A stretch of DNA of 64,000 bases from CAVVMA01 sp963830715 (lineage in GTDB: Bacteria; Desulfobacterota; Binatia; Binatales; Binataceae), in assembly GCA_963830715.1 (NCBI GenBank), contig CAWHNS010000007.1, positions 62,001 through 126,000 of the forward strand, in the 5' to 3' direction. A program made the translations under genes and the position numbers. Under the pieces are notes generated by a model, which saw only the letters and a program-made list of their open reading frames with translations, was not told the DNA's origin and did no database searches. The stretch's first letter is position 1. Each line of letters starts with the position of its first letter. Shown piece after piece: positions 1 to 11,320 of the stretch.

Positions 1-2
1 TC

Positions 3-989
3 GGACTGACGGTCGGATTGGTCCTGACCAACGCCCGGCGCACCCTGGCGATGCGCCAGCTCTGGTACGGCGCGATCGCATGCGCGCTAATCGCGGCGCC
101 GAGCCTGGTCTGGCAGGCGATCCACGGATGGCCGTTCTTTCAATCGATTCACTACGCGACCGGGCACAGAAACTTCACCGGATCGCCGCTCGGGTTCGAG
201 ATCAAGATGGTCTTGGCGATGAACTTCGTCCTGGCCCCGCTATGGATCGCCGGAGTAGCGGCGCCATTCTTCGATGCGAGACTTCGCAACGCGCGCTTCC
301 TCTCGATCGCGTTCGTGATCGCAACCGCGATCGTGATCTTCTCTCACGGCAAGGACTACTATCTCGCACCGGCATATCCGGCGATGTTCGCGGCCGGCGC
401 GGTCGCATGCGCCGGACTTGGCCGCTGGTTGCGAGTTGTGTGGTTTGCAACCGCGGCTGTTTCTTCGTTGATCGTGGCGCCCGTCCTGCTGCCGATACTT
501 ACGCCGCAGGCGCTCAGTAGCTATTTGGCCGCGACGCATTTGCGGCCGCCGCCAAGCGAACGTGAAGCGGTGGGCGCGCCGCTGACGCAAGTGTTCTCCG
601 ACGAACTGGGTTGGAGAAAGATGGAGCAGCAGGTTGCCGCCGTCTATCGGTCGCTTTCGCCGGAGGACCGCGCTCACGCAGCTATCATGGCGTCGAACTA
701 TGGCGAGGCGGCCGCAATCGATGTGTACGGGCCGGCGGATGGCCTTCCGCCGGCTCTGTGCGGCCAGCTCCAGTACTATCTGTGGGGAACGCACGGCTAC
801 GACGGCAGCGTGATCGTTCACGTCAACGGAGATCCGGACCGCTGGAGCCGCATCTGCGAGAAGAGCGAAATCGCCGGACAGTTCGGTGCGCCCTACGTGA
901 TGCCCTATGAGAACGGCCCAATCATCGTCTGTCATGGTCTGCGCCGCCCGCTCGGCGAGATGTGGCCGCGGTTCCGGCGCTATCATTGA
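3..989 (+). CDS. GT39/ArnT-like membrane glycosyltransferase, C-terminal part (5' end outside window)
   Basis: The frame is open to the window edge, so the start lies upstream; the first possible in-window start is a TTG at 18. The visible 323 residues hold about five hydrophobic segments (roughly residues 18-35, 60-85, 95-108, 118-135, 140-160). They are followed by a soluble C-terminal region of about 150 residues with a Rossmann-like run (TQVFSDELGWRKM, AIMASNYGEAAAIDVYG). The HGKDYYLAPAYP segment is typical of dolichyl-phosphate-mannose-type glycosyltransferases (GT39/PMT_2) that use lipid-linked sugars at the outer face of the inner membrane. The N-terminal catalytic DE motif would lie outside the window and cannot be checked. 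The acceptor is unknown. Confidence 0.75.
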   Translation, partial: GLTVGLVLTNARRTLAMRQLWYGAIACALIAAPSLVWQAIHGWPFFQSIHYATGHRNFTGSPLGFEIKMVLAMNFVLAPLWIAGVAAPFFDARLRNARFLSIAFVIATAIVIFSHGKDYYLAPAYPAMFAAGAVACAGLGRWLRVVWFATAAVSSLIVAPVLLPILTPQALSSYLAATHLRPPPSEREAVGAPLTQVFSDELGWRKMEQQVAAVYRSLSPEDRAHAAIMASNYGEAAAIDVYGPADGLPPALCGQLQYYLWGTHGYDGSVIVHVNGDPDRWSRICEKSEIAGQFGAPYVMPYENGPIIVCHGLRRPLGEMWPRFRRYH

Positions 990-1123
990 GCACGCCGGCG
1001 GCGCCGCGTAAGCCGATCGTGATTGCCCGGAGCCGTCCGTCATTACAATTGGGCGGCGCGTCCGACAATGAATTTCGCCGGCTGAGCGGCGTCAGGTTTG
1101 AGTCACGGCGGGAGTACTGGTCT

Positions 1124-2651
1124 ATGGCCAAATCGGGTAGCAGGCGAATATTTCGCAAGATCGGCGGAATCATCGGTGTCGCGTTGCTGTTCTCGCCGGG
1201 CGTCAACGCCGGCGTGGGATCAGGCCTCGGCAACGCGCGATCGCACTTTCGCCGGCCGCCGGTTTCCACTCCGCTGTTCATCGGCATGGGCAACCCGCTT
1301 CCTGGGGTTGCGAACAACCCGGCGGATTTCGCGAACTTCTCGAACGGGCAGCTCAACTTCAAGGAAGTAGAGACGCTCAACAGCGCGAGCGCCCAGATCG
1401 CCCCAAGCGGCGGTCTCGGACCTCTGTTCAACGGCGTGGCCTGCGCGGCCTGTCACAGCCAGCCCGCCTTGGGCGGCGGCGGGCTGTTCCTGCGCGAAAT
1501 CCGGGTGCGCAACCGCGGCGATGGCGCCCCGGCGGTCCAGACTTTCGCGGTCAACAACCTGCTGCGCTCGGGGCCGCAAACCCAGGAGGCACAGACCATC
1601 TTTCGGTTCGGCGAACAGGCCGAGGCCACGGGCAGTCCGATATCGTCATTAACCAACACTCCGTCCTTGTGCCAACGGCAGCTCCTGACGGACAGTACAT
1701 ATAGCCCCGCGCTTCCGGTTTGCGACACTACCTCGGCCAGGCTTCGCCAACGGGGCCAATTGCATCGGTGAACGCGAAAGCCTTCAGCTCATGGGTGATG
1801 GGCTGGTCGAAGCGACGGCCGATTCCACTTTTGTGCAGATCGCAGCGGCCCAGCCAGCCAATGTTCGTGGCACGGTCCGGATGGTCACCGAGCTGAGCCA
1901 GGTCAGCGCGCGGCGGGCGAGGTCTCGGCGGCAACGCTGGCGGCGCTAAGCCAGCCCCACGTCGGGCGTTTTGGCTGGAAGGGCCAACATTCAATCCTGG
2001 TGGGCTTTGCGGGCGATGCCTACTTGAACGAAATCGGGATCACCAACGATCTGAATTCCGCGCCGAACAGCACTTGCGCTCTAAACGTGCAGCAATTCGG
2101 CGTGACGCTGCAGTTCGCGGACGATCCCGAGGATATCGTGGACTCGACCGGCAGATCCGACATCGATCGATTCGCGGACTTCATTCGTGCGCTTGCGCCG
2201 CCGCCTCCGGCTCCGCAGAATCGTTCAGCCGCCGCTGGCGCGATGACTTTCGCTCGCGCGGGCTGTCAATCCTGCCATGTGGCGTCCATTACGACCGATA
2301 GAAATCCCGCCGCGTTCATCGTGCCGACGATCAATGGAACCCCGATCTCCGCGAGCCTGAATCGCACGCTGGCAAACGTGACCTATCATCCTTTCTCGGA
2401 CTTCCTACTTCATGACATGGGCTCACTCGGCGACGGAATCAGTGATGGCGCTGCGAGTCCGACTATGATGCGTACCGCTCCGCTTTGGGGGTTGCGCGCG
2501 CGCGAGGTCTTCCTGCACGATGGCCGTGCGACCGATCTGCCGACTGCTATCGCGTTGCATGACGGCCAGGCCAAAGCCGCTGCCAACGCACTTCGAGGCG
2601 ATGAACCCACAGCAGCAGCAGAACCTGATCGAGTTCCTTGGTACGCTCTGA
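1124..2651 (+). pseudogene. di-heme cytochrome c oxidoreductase (DUF1111/DHOR-like), at least three frameshifts
   Basis: A periplasmic c-type cytochrome of the di-heme 'thiol oxidoreductase' family, spread over three frames. The start at 1124 gives a signal peptide (hydrophobic core about residues 12-26). The first heme motif CAACH is encoded near 1444 and the second, CQSCH, near 2262; family blocks VGRFGWKGQHSI and FAGDAYLNEIGIT follow. The frame breaks near 1735, again near 1910, and near 2595. Undoing the last gives the conserved ending FEAMNPQQQQNLIEFLGTL with stop at 2651; unrepaired, the last ORF ends at 2665. All conserved blocks are present in order, so this is either a young pseudogene or a gene with assembly indels. 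Given the other broken genes in the window I favour the latter but cannot prove it. Confidence 0.75.
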
Positions 2652-2719
2652 AGCTGCGCAGTTGAACCCCGGCCGGCCGGATCTCGGCTCGTCGCGTTCC
2701 GCGCATTAGCGCCGGAGCC

Positions 2720-4600
2720 TCATTCGCTGAGATACCACGGTACCGTGACGATCACGATCCGATGGGCGCCCTGCACCAGACGCGCGGAAAGCACGGCGCC
2801 GCGCTGGTTGTGAAGGAAGTAGTTGTACCAGTGCCGCTCGACCAGCTCGGGAACCATCACTGCGATGGTGCGACCCTCGTTCTGCCGCTCGACTTCCATC
2901 ACGTGATCGATGATTGGCTGGACCACGAACCGGTACGGCGACTTGAGGACCGTCAGCCGCGGCGTCGCCTGCTGCGCCTGACGCGCCGACTGTTCGATGC
3001 GCTCCGGCCATTGCCGTTCGAGCGAGTCGTCTTCGTCCTCGCTATGGACATGCACCACCTCGACCTCGTGCGAGATCGTCAGCGCCAACCGCAGCGCGTT
3101 CTCGGCCAGCGAATTCCACTGGAGAATCGGCACTATCACGATGGGTTCCTGGAGGCCGTACGGCTTAAGCCCGCCCGTGGCCGAAAGTTGGCGATCGACT
3201 CTTCGGTAGTGACGACGCACCGCAAGCATCAGAGCGATCAGCGACGGCACCAGCAGCACTACCATCCACGCGCCGGCCATGAACTTGACCATCGCCACGA
3301 TTACGACCGTGGTGGCGGTCGCGCTGGCGCCGAGTCCATTGACCGCCATGCTGCCCACTGCGCCGGGCTGCCGGCTCTTCCACCAATGGGCGACCATCCC
3401 GGCCTGCGACAGCGTGAAGGCGAGAAACGCTCCCACCGCGAACAGCGGAATCAACCGGTCGGTCACGCCGCCGAACGCGATCAGCAAAATCGCCGAAAGC
3501 ACTGCGAGCACCCAAATGCCCTCGGTGTAGACCAGCCGGCGGCCGGAGTTGGCCAACGAGCGCGGCAGATAGTCGTTGTCGGCGATCGCGCGGCACAAGC
3601 GAGGGAAGTCGGCGAACGAGGTATTTGCCGAGAGGCAGAGCACCAGCACAATCGAGATCATGCTGATCGCGTAGATGATTCCGTGGCCGGCGATCGCGCC
3701 GGTCAATTGCGAGAGGATGCTCTGATATTGCGGCGTGCCCGGTTCGGTCGCGCCGATGCCATAGGCGCGGGCGAGATATGCGATCCCGAGGAGCAGCACC
3801 ACCAGGATCCCGATGATCGCTGCGAGTGTGCGGCGCGCCGCCGGAACCCTCGGCTCACGGAACGCCTGCACGCCGTTGCTGACCGCCTCGACGCCGGTCA
3901 TCGCGGTGCATCCGCTCGCGAACGCGCGCAGCAGCATCCACCATCCTGCCGCCACGTTGGCGCGAGACGCGGGCGGCGGCGGCGCCAGGGCATGCGGATG
4001 TCCGCCCGAGGAGATCGTGGCATACGTCCCCCACACCACGAGCGTGAACAAGCTCAGCACGAACAGGCAGGTCGGCAACATGAACAACACGCCGGCCTCG
4101 CCGATGCCACGCAGATTCACGACGGTGAGCAAAACCAGAATCGCCAGGCACAGGGTGAGCGTATATGGCTGAAGCACGGGCGCCGCAGAAATGATCCCGC
4201 CAACACCCGCCGAGATTCCGACCGCGACGTTCAACACGTAGTCAGTCATCAGCGCGGCGCCTGCGAGCAGGCCGGCTCGCGGACCGAGGTTCGCACGCGC
4301 AACCGTGTACGAGCCGCCGCCGCGCGGGTAGGCCGCGATCGTCTGTCGGTAACTCAGGTACACAATGCCGAGCAGGACGACGATCGCGGTGGTGATCGGA
4401 AGGATGTAGCTCAGTCCCGCCGCCCCGAGCGGCAGCAGCACAGTCAGGGCCGCTTCCGGTCCGTATGCGGCGGAACTCAGCGCGTCGAGTCCGAAGGTCG
4501 GAATTCCGGTCGCCGTGCTGAGGCGTTGCGCCCTGGCCTCGGAGGAGGCAAGCGGGCGTCCGAAAATCGTGTCGATAAGCGACATACCAGTTTGCCCCAC
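2720..4600 (-). CDS. APC-superfamily permease with cytoplasmic C-terminal domain (KimA/KUP-like)
   Basis: A 626-aa inner-membrane transporter with about 12 hydrophobic segments in residues 30-455 and a hydrophilic C-terminal domain of about 150 residues. The N-terminal block TFGLDALSSAAYGPEAAL and YPRGGGSYTVARANLG are characteristic of the KimA/YdaO-type amino acid-polyamine-organocation group. KimA of Bacillus subtilis is a K+ importer whose C-terminal domain is a regulatory fold. The substrate here (K+ or an amino acid) is inferred only from family resemblance. An alternative start five codons in (MSLIDTIFGR, 4585) looks equally good. The gene is convergent with the broken cytochrome gene and sits 9 bp from the next gene, which reads the same way. 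Confidence 0.8.
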   Translation of the reverse strand: MGQTGMSLIDTIFGRPLASSEARAQRLSTATGIPTFGLDALSSAAYGPEAALTVLLPLGAAGLSYILPITTAIVVLLGIVYLSYRQTIAAYPRGGGSYTVARANLGPRAGLLAGAALMTDYVLNVAVGISAGVGGIISAAPVLQPYTLTLCLAILVLLTVVNLRGIGEAGVLFMLPTCLFVLSLFTLVVWGTYATISSGGHPHALAPPPPASRANVAAGWWMLLRAFASGCTAMTGVEAVSNGVQAFREPRVPAARRTLAAIIGILVVLLLGIAYLARAYGIGATEPGTPQYQSILSQLTGAIAGHGIIYAISMISIVLVLCLSANTSFADFPRLCRAIADNDYLPRSLANSGRRLVYTEGIWVLAVLSAILLIAFGGVTDRLIPLFAVGAFLAFTLSQAGMVAHWWKSRQPGAVGSMAVNGLGASATATTVVIVAMVKFMAGAWMVVLLVPSLIALMLAVRRHYRRVDRQLSATGGLKPYGLQEPIVIVPILQWNSLAENALRLALTISHEVEVVHVHSEDEDDSLERQWPERIEQSARQAQQATPRLTVLKSPYRFVVQPIIDHVMEVERQNEGRTIAVMVPELVERHWYNYFLHNQRGAVLSARLVQGAHRIVIVTVPWYLSE

Positions 4601-4609
4601 TGCAGCCGG

Positions 4610-5866
4610 CTATGACATCAGCGTCCGGGTCAGATTGATCGCGGCGCCGACCACCCGCAGGCCGCTCCCCGGCCTCACCGGCATCAGCCATCCGGTATCA
4701 ACGCCGTGCGCGATTGGCGCCCAGGAGACCTCGTACCCGCCACGCGCGAGATCTTCGTCCGCCGGCAGGTAGCCGATCCATCCGTTGGTGTAACCGTTGA
4801 GGAACGCGGGAGTCATCGGCGCCCGATCGGCGAAGTCGAGCGCCTGAGCCGCGAATGTCTCCATCGGCACTCCAGCGAGGCATCCGTCGCCGACCCTGGC
4901 GACTTGCAGCTCGAACCCGAGTCGGACGCGCCGCTGATTCGCCTCCAATCGTCGCGCGACCTCCGCTCGCCACGGCTTCGCATCGACACCCCAGGATTGC
5001 TCCGCTTGCTCCGACAATCGATCGGCCGCGGCCCCCTCCGGTAAATCCTCACATTCCAGGCTCACGGTCTCGCTGACCGCATCGATCACCACCTCTGTCG
5101 AAGTGCGGATCGCGCCGATACGCGAGAGCACGGGCTGAGCGATCGCTGTCCCCATCCGCGCGAGGTCATCCGTTGAGCCCCGCCAACGCGGATTGGCGTC
5201 GCCGGCAGAGCCGTTCACGACCAGGATAGGGCAGTTGAGAAGGGATCGGAGCCGGCGCCTCACGGCGCCCGGCCAGTCAGCCGAGACCAGCAGGTTGTCG
5301 CGCCCGAGCACCGTACCGTGGGCGGTGTAGCGAATAACCAGAGCGAGCGGGCGGCCGTTAGAATCGTCGATGCGGAGAATTCCGATTCGCCGATCAACGG
5401 GCCCCTCACGCGCCGGACCCGGTGACGCCTTGGAAGTTCCGTCAGAGCGCCGATTGACGGTGGCATCTGCAAATCCGGCGCTCCATCCCAACGCCGCCGG
5501 CTTCTGCGAAGCAAGCGCCGATCTGACGGCGGCAACTGCCTTGTCGGCGATCATGGACACGCACTTGTCATCGACGGACGGTCCGGAGTGCGTGTGCGAG
5601 AAGCTGACCATCACGTGCGACTTGGGTATGCGGCAGAAGTCCGCAATCATACTTCGTATCGGATCAGTTTCGCGGACCAGAAACACGATGTTGTCGATCG
5701 TGACCCACACGAGCGAAGCGCTGTGGCACGACAGAACCAGAGCGCTCAGTTCCAGGCGATCGAGAATGCCCCTGGACGGCCCGAACCTCCGATATCCGCC
5801 AAGCGCGCAGCCCGGTTCGGGCGTGATATCTTCGGTTGCAACCCCCGCATGTAGCACGCTGCTCAT
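4610..5866 (-). CDS. neutral/alkaline non-lysosomal ceramidase-like protein
   Basis: 418 aa. The N-terminal GVATEDITPEPGCALGGY, the SHTHSGP motif (metal-binding histidines, about residues 110-116) and NGSAGDANPRW (about 215-225) match the catalytic domain of neutral/alkaline ceramidases (PF04734). These are zinc hydrolases that cleave N-acyl amide bonds of ceramides. I see no convincing signal peptide. Many environmental bacteria carry short homologues lacking the C-terminal domain of the secreted enzymes, and this protein is of that short type, so the true substrate is uncertain. It reads the same way as the permease downstream (9-bp gap) and may be co-transcribed. Confidence 0.8.
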   Translation of the reverse strand: MSSVLHAGVATEDITPEPGCALGGYRRFGPSRGILDRLELSALVLSCHSASLVWVTIDNIVFLVRETDPIRSMIADFCRIPKSHVMVSFSHTHSGPSVDDKCVSMIADKAVAAVRSALASQKPAALGWSAGFADATVNRRSDGTSKASPGPAREGPVDRRIGILRIDDSNGRPLALVIRYTAHGTVLGRDNLLVSADWPGAVRRRLRSLLNCPILVVNGSAGDANPRWRGSTDDLARMGTAIAQPVLSRIGAIRTSTEVVIDAVSETVSLECEDLPEGAAADRLSEQAEQSWGVDAKPWRAEVARRLEANQRRVRLGFELQVARVGDGCLAGVPMETFAAQALDFADRAPMTPAFLNGYTNGWIGYLPADEDLARGGYEVSWAPIAHGVDTGWLMPVRPGSGLRVVGAAINLTRTLMS

Positions 5867-5887
5867 CGATCATTTGCCACCGACGTT

Positions 5888-7015
5888 TCAGGTGAGAGCC
5901 ACGCCGATCAGGCGGCCGATCGCGAAGGTCGCAGCAGCCGCGCCCAGACCCAGCGCGAGCTGCCGGCCACCCGACCTCCAAACCGGTACTCCGGTGAAAA
6001 TGGTGATAGCTGCGCCGATTGCAAACAGCGCGAGTCCGCTCAGCGCGAGGCTCGTCGCGATAGCGGCGCTGCCATTAGCCAGCGTGAATGGAACGATCGG
6101 CACAACCGCTCCCAGAGCGAAGAGCAGAAAGGACGCGATAGCGGCTTCGCGAGCAGAGCCGCCCAACTGGTTCGGATCGATTCCCAGTTCTTCGCGTGTC
6201 AGCGCGTCAAGCGTGGCGGCCTGATCCGACATCAGTTGCCTCACGATGCGCTGCGCTTCGCCGCCGCTCATTCCTTTGGCCTCGTAAATCAGTTGCAGCT
6301 CCTCGCCCTCGCCCTTGGGGTCTTCGGCCAACTCGCTCGACTCGATGCGAATCTCGCGCTCCGCGAGCTCGCGCGAACTGGTAACCGACACCCATTCGCC
6401 CAGCGCCATCGAGCACGCGCCTGCCAGCAGGCCGGCCACGCCGGTCAGGAGGATTCCGTGGCGGCCAGTGGAAGCCCCCGCCACACCCATCACCAGGCTC
6501 AGGTTGGAGCAGAGCCCGTCGTTAGCGCCGAGGACGGCGGCACGAAGCGCATTGCCGCCAACCGCGCGGTGACGCCCCTCAATCCGGCCGAGAAAGCTCC
6601 CGCTGAGGCCGCGCGGCTGCGTGTGCACGAGCTGTCCCAGGACCCGGGCGTGCCAACGCTCCTGCGCGCTCATCCGGGTGCCCTGGGTCTCCGGCTGGTT
6701 TACATAAACATGCCGATCTACCGCCTCCTTCGCGGCGATAGTTGACAGGACGGCATCGGGGCCCAGTCGCCGGGCGATCCAGGCGAGGACGCGGCTGCGC
6801 CATGAAGGTCGTCGCGCCGGCGCCCCCACGCCCGCGCCGCGAAGGCGTTCCTCCCAGAACGCGATGTGCGTCTCCTCCATTTTGGCGAGATTGGTGTACA
6901 CCTTGGCGATGCGGGAATCGCTCTCGCTCGCCGCCATCGCTCGGTACTCGGCAGCGCTGTTGACTTCGTCCTGCCAGTTCTCGAGGTAGCGATCGACGTC
7001 GGTTGGAGTTGCCAT
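5888..7015 (-). CDS. ferritin-like domain fused to VIT1/CCC1 iron/manganese transporter (MbfA-type)
   Basis: 375 aa. Residues 1-140 form a ferritin-like four-helix region with metal ligands visible as NSAAEYRAMA and KMEETHIAFWEE (E..ExxH pattern), later RWHARVLG. Residues about 155-375 form a VIT1/CCC1 domain with the signature LGANDGLCSNLSLVMGVAGA and a GEWVSVTSSRELAEREI helix, ending in several hydrophobic segments. The combination matches membrane-bound ferritin A (MbfA) type proteins, which export iron or manganese using the ferritin-like part as a metal sensor or funnel. Its start faces the 6-phosphofructokinase gene, so a divergent promoter region lies at about 7016-7119. Confidence 0.88.
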   Translation of the reverse strand: MATPTDVDRYLENWQDEVNSAAEYRAMAASESDSRIAKVYTNLAKMEETHIAFWEERLRGAGVGAPARRPSWRSRVLAWIARRLGPDAVLSTIAAKEAVDRHVYVNQPETQGTRMSAQERWHARVLGQLVHTQPRGLSGSFLGRIEGRHRAVGGNALRAAVLGANDGLCSNLSLVMGVAGASTGRHGILLTGVAGLLAGACSMALGEWVSVTSSRELAEREIRIESSELAEDPKGEGEELQLIYEAKGMSGGEAQRIVRQLMSDQAATLDALTREELGIDPNQLGGSAREAAIASFLLFALGAVVPIVPFTLANGSAAIATSLALSGLALFAIGAAITIFTGVPVWRSGGRQLALGLGAAAATFAIGRLIGVALT

Positions 7016-7119
7016 TGGCGGCGATCCTAGATCGTTCGTTGTCGGGTCGCTATAAGACCATTGAGGTCCGGGAACACGCCGTCTCCAAAATCAGCTCGCG
7101 AGCACGCCTAAGAATTCGT

Positions 7120-8424
7120 TTGACGACCAGCGCTCATAAGCGGGAGACCCTGGCAATCCTGGTTGGCGGAGGCCCGGCCCCCGGTATCAACAGCGTAATC
7201 GCGTCGGCCGCTATCGAGGCGATCAACTGTGGTCTGCGCGTGCTGGGATTGCGCGACGGGTTTCGAGGGCTGGTGAACGGCGATATCTCACACGCAGCCG
7301 AGCTCCGGCTCGATGAGATCTCGCGAATCCACTTCAGCGGCGGGTCCATATTGCGCACCTCGCGGACCAACCCGGCGCGTGATGAGGCGACTCTCGAATG
7401 CGTGATTCGTACTCTGATGGCGCTCGAGGTCCGCTATCTCCTTTGCATCGGCGGCGACGGTACGACCTACGGCGCCGCCAAAATCGCGGAGCGCACCAGG
7501 GGACGGATCGGCGTGGCAACAGTGCCCAAAACCATCGACAATGACCTGCCGCTGCCGGAGAACGCGCCCACCTTCGGATTCGAGACCGCGCGCGCCGTCG
7601 GCGCCACGATCGTCGAGTCGCTGATGGAGGATGCGCGCACGACCAATCGATGGTATCTGGCGGTTTCGATGGGGCGCCGAGCGGGTTTCCTGGCGGTGGG
7701 CATCTGCAAATCGGCCGGCGCCACGCTTGCGATCATTCCGGAGGAATTCGAGCGCGGCAGGCTCGACCTGTCCCTGGTCGTTGACATCATTGTCGGCGCG
7801 ATTGTCAAACGCCTGACTTCAGGCCGCGCAGACGGCGTTGCAATCGTAGCCGAGGGAATCGCCTTGCGCGCGGACGCCAGCGCGTTGCCGGTGGCGCCGG
7901 GTTCGGCCGAAGATCCGTATGCGCACGTACACATCGCCGACATCGCGCTCGGCATCTATCTGCGCGATCGGGTGCGCGCGGCCCTCGCCGAGCTGGGCCT
8001 CGGCGTGACGGTGGTTCACAAGGACGTCGGCTACCAGCTCCGCTGCGCGAAGCCTTCGGCGTTCGACGTGGAATATACGCGCACGCTGGGCTACGGCGCG
8101 GTCCGTTACCTACTGAACGGCGGTTCGGGCGCGCTCATCGCAATCACGGGTGGACGCGTTAACCCGGTGGATTTCGATCAACTGCTCGATCGGCAGACGG
8201 ACCGCATACGGGACCGGGTACTGGATATTTCCACCGAGTCATACGAGGTCGCGCGCTCATACATGATCCGGCTCGAACTCGCGGACTTCGAGGAACCGTC
8301 GCTGTCGCGACTGGCCGCTTGCGCGAATCTCTCCGCCGAAGCCTTCAAGTCGCGATTCCTGCCATGCGTGCTGCATACCATCTGGCTGCCGCCGCCGGCT
8401 TGGTCCTCGCCGCGGTTGACCTGA
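7120..8424 (+). CDS. pfkA: ATP-dependent 6-phosphofructokinase
   Basis: Glycolytic enzyme phosphorylating fructose 6-phosphate. The nucleotide-site motif VGGGPAPGINSVI is followed by GGSILRTSRTNP, IGGDGTTYGA, PKTIDNDLPLPENAPTFGF and SMGRRAGFLA. The Gly in GGDGT (where PPi enzymes usually have Asp) points to ATP as phosphodonor. PKTIDND places it in the long, PPi-enzyme-related clade rather than the E. coli PfkA type. The frame is open back to a TTG at 7003, but residues before about 40 do not look conserved. I chose the TTG at 7120, which begins MTTSAHKRETLAILVGGGP; no strong ribosome binding site is visible for either. The next gene downstream is about 350 bp away. Confidence 0.88.
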   Translation: MTTSAHKRETLAILVGGGPAPGINSVIASAAIEAINCGLRVLGLRDGFRGLVNGDISHAAELRLDEISRIHFSGGSILRTSRTNPARDEATLECVIRTLMALEVRYLLCIGGDGTTYGAAKIAERTRGRIGVATVPKTIDNDLPLPENAPTFGFETARAVGATIVESLMEDARTTNRWYLAVSMGRRAGFLAVGICKSAGATLAIIPEEFERGRLDLSLVVDIIVGAIVKRLTSGRADGVAIVAEGIALRADASALPVAPGSAEDPYAHVHIADIALGIYLRDRVRAALAELGLGVTVVHKDVGYQLRCAKPSAFDVEYTRTLGYGAVRYLLNGGSGALIAITGGRVNPVDFDQLLDRQTDRIRDRVLDISTESYEVARSYMIRLELADFEEPSLSRLAACANLSAEAFKSRFLPCVLHTIWLPPPAWSSPRLT

Positions 8425-8774
8425 CGAATCCGAAACGAGGAAGAAGGTGAGTCTATCAATGCGCTCCGGATGGTTCACCTGACGCTCAGGCCCCGGAGTC
8501 TGTTCTGCTCCAATTGCCGGCGCTCAAGCCTGCTGCTGCAGGAGGCGGATGTCGCGATGGCGCAGTTTCGAGATTCTTTGATCGGGCGCTTCACTGGCGC
8601 CTTTGGACACGCGCGCGTGTAGCTCGTGGTGCGATCTGATGCATGCTAGATATCCATTCTGTACCCTGAATCAGCCGGGTGTAATTTTAACCGCAGGTCT
8701 CCAGAGCCCGGGAGAGGCATGGAGCTTGCTCGGAAAACGCTGCATCAATTGAGCCGATTCGAGGGACTCGCCCA
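8425..8774. other. intergenic region, no gene recognised
   Basis: About 350 bp between the phosphofructokinase gene and a small ORF. I see no conserved protein, RNA gene or convincing promoter in it. Confidence 0.5.
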
Positions 8775-8975
8775 ATGACAACTCTCGAAGACGAATCAAA
8801 ACAGGAAACGGCGGCGGGACCGGACTTAGCTGGCCCGCATCGAGGGCATAAGGCGAACGGAAACCCGGCTGAAAAGAGGTTCGCTTTCCGGAAGACGTTC
8901 GGGGAGCTGGAAACCCGGATAAAACTTTTCGTTCTGGTCTTCGAAAAGGAGGCTATCAAGAGGCCGGCGGCGTAA
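8775..8975 (+). CDS. small charged hypothetical protein (66 aa)
   Basis: An ATG ORF preceded by a plausible Shine-Dalgarno (GAGGGA about 8 nt upstream). The product is hydrophilic and highly charged, with a C-terminal helix RKTFGELETRIKLFVLVFEKEAIK that could be amphipathic. I do not recognise a family. It lies 140 bp upstream of atpD in the same direction, so it may share the ATPase operon promoter or simply be spurious. Confidence 0.35.
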   Translation: MTTLEDESKQETAAGPDLAGPHRGHKANGNPAEKRFAFRKTFGELETRIKLFVLVFEKEAIKRPAA

Positions 8976-9117
8976 TCTGACTCTGACCGGCTGGAGATTT
9001 CGAAGCAAGGTCTGTCAAGACGCGCCGAATGGCCCATCCTGAGCGCTCACATCGCGGAATCCGCCCCTGCGCCGATTGTCGGTGCCTGAATCTTTGATCG
9101 GAAGATCAAGCGGAGGC

Positions 9118-10560
<1,443 letters not shown>

Positions 10561-10564
10561 TCCG

Positions 10565-10996
10565 ATGCCGATGAGGCTCATCGTCACCACGCCCACCGCG
10601 ATCGCGCTTGATGAAAGTTCCGTGCGCCACGTCCGGGCCGAAGATCCCAGCGGCGCCTTCGGCATCGCATCCGGCCATGCGGATTTTCTCACCACGCTTT
10701 CGATCTGCGTCGTGCGATGGCGCAATGCCGGCGGCATGGAGCGCTACGTCGCCGTGCGCGGGGGCGTGCTACGCGTCCGGGAGGGCAAGCTCGTCGAGAT
10801 AGCGACCCGTGAGGCGGTCATAAACGATGACCTGGGACATTTGCGGAGCGAAGTTCTCACCGCGATGGCGAAAAACGTCGAGGCCGAACGCTCCGCCCGA
10901 TCGGGGGTGCTGAGCCTGGAACACGCCGCGATTCGGCAAATCTATCGTTATCTGCGGCCCACCGATCGGCCGCTCAAAGCCGAGCCGCCGAAATAG
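10565..10996 (+). CDS. atpC: N-ATPase F1 epsilon subunit
   Basis: 143 aa. The beta-sandwich region with DPSGAFGIASGHADFLTTLSI and the run RYVAVRGGVLRV is diagnostic of F-ATPase epsilon. It starts 4 bp after the atpD stop; the reading frame is open upstream but that part is inside atpD. It has an extended C-terminal helical region (EVLTAMAKNVEAERSARSGV), the part that regulates ATPase activity in other systems. The subunit connects the gamma stalk to the c-ring. Confidence 0.9.
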   Translation: MPMRLIVTTPTAIALDESSVRHVRAEDPSGAFGIASGHADFLTTLSICVVRWRNAGGMERYVAVRGGVLRVREGKLVEIATREAVINDDLGHLRSEVLTAMAKNVEAERSARSGVLSLEHAAIRQIYRYLRPTDRPLKAEPPK

Positions 10997-11320
10997 TTGT
11001 GGCATGCGATCGTGGCAACCGGGCAAGATCACGGCAATCACGAGTTGAGGGCCGAAGAACGCGAACTGGAAGAAGCCGTCAAGCGGGCGCATCGCCGGCG
11101 CGATCACTGGCTGCGGACGGGAGAGTGGCCGATGGGCCGCGCGCTCGCGATGATGGGGCGGTTCGGATGGACGATCGTCGCGCCGATTCTCGCCGGCGCG
11201 TTCGTCGGGCGATGGCTCGATCGCACCTTCCATAGCGGCGTGTTCTGGAGTGCGGCCCTCGTCTTTCTTGGCGCTGCACTTGGCTACTGGGCGGTCTGGA
11301 AGCGGATGAACAGCGAATGA
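10997..11320 (+). CDS. atpQ: N-ATPase assembly subunit AtpQ (AtpI/AtpZ-like)
   Basis: About 107 aa with a hydrophilic, charged N-terminus and two hydrophobic helices in the C-terminal half (TIVAPILAGAFVGRWL and FWSAALVFLGAALGYWAVW). Position between atpC and atpR, size and topology match AtpQ of N-ATPases, a small membrane protein related to AtpI/AtpZ thought to help c-ring assembly or cation supply. The TTG at 10997 abuts the atpC stop; a GTG at 11012 is an equally possible start. It overlaps atpR by 4 bp (ATGA), suggesting translational coupling. Confidence 0.8.
   Translation: MWHAIVATGQDHGNHELRAEERELEEAVKRAHRRRDHWLRTGEWPMGRALAMMGRFGWTIVAPILAGAFVGRWLDRTFHSGVFWSAALVFLGAALGYWAVWKRMNSE

Noticed and set aside
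2762..4615. A 617-aa plus-strand ORF opposite the permease
   Set aside because: Arg/His/Gln-rich shadow of the APC permease, whose minus-strand protein has clear membrane helices and family motifs.
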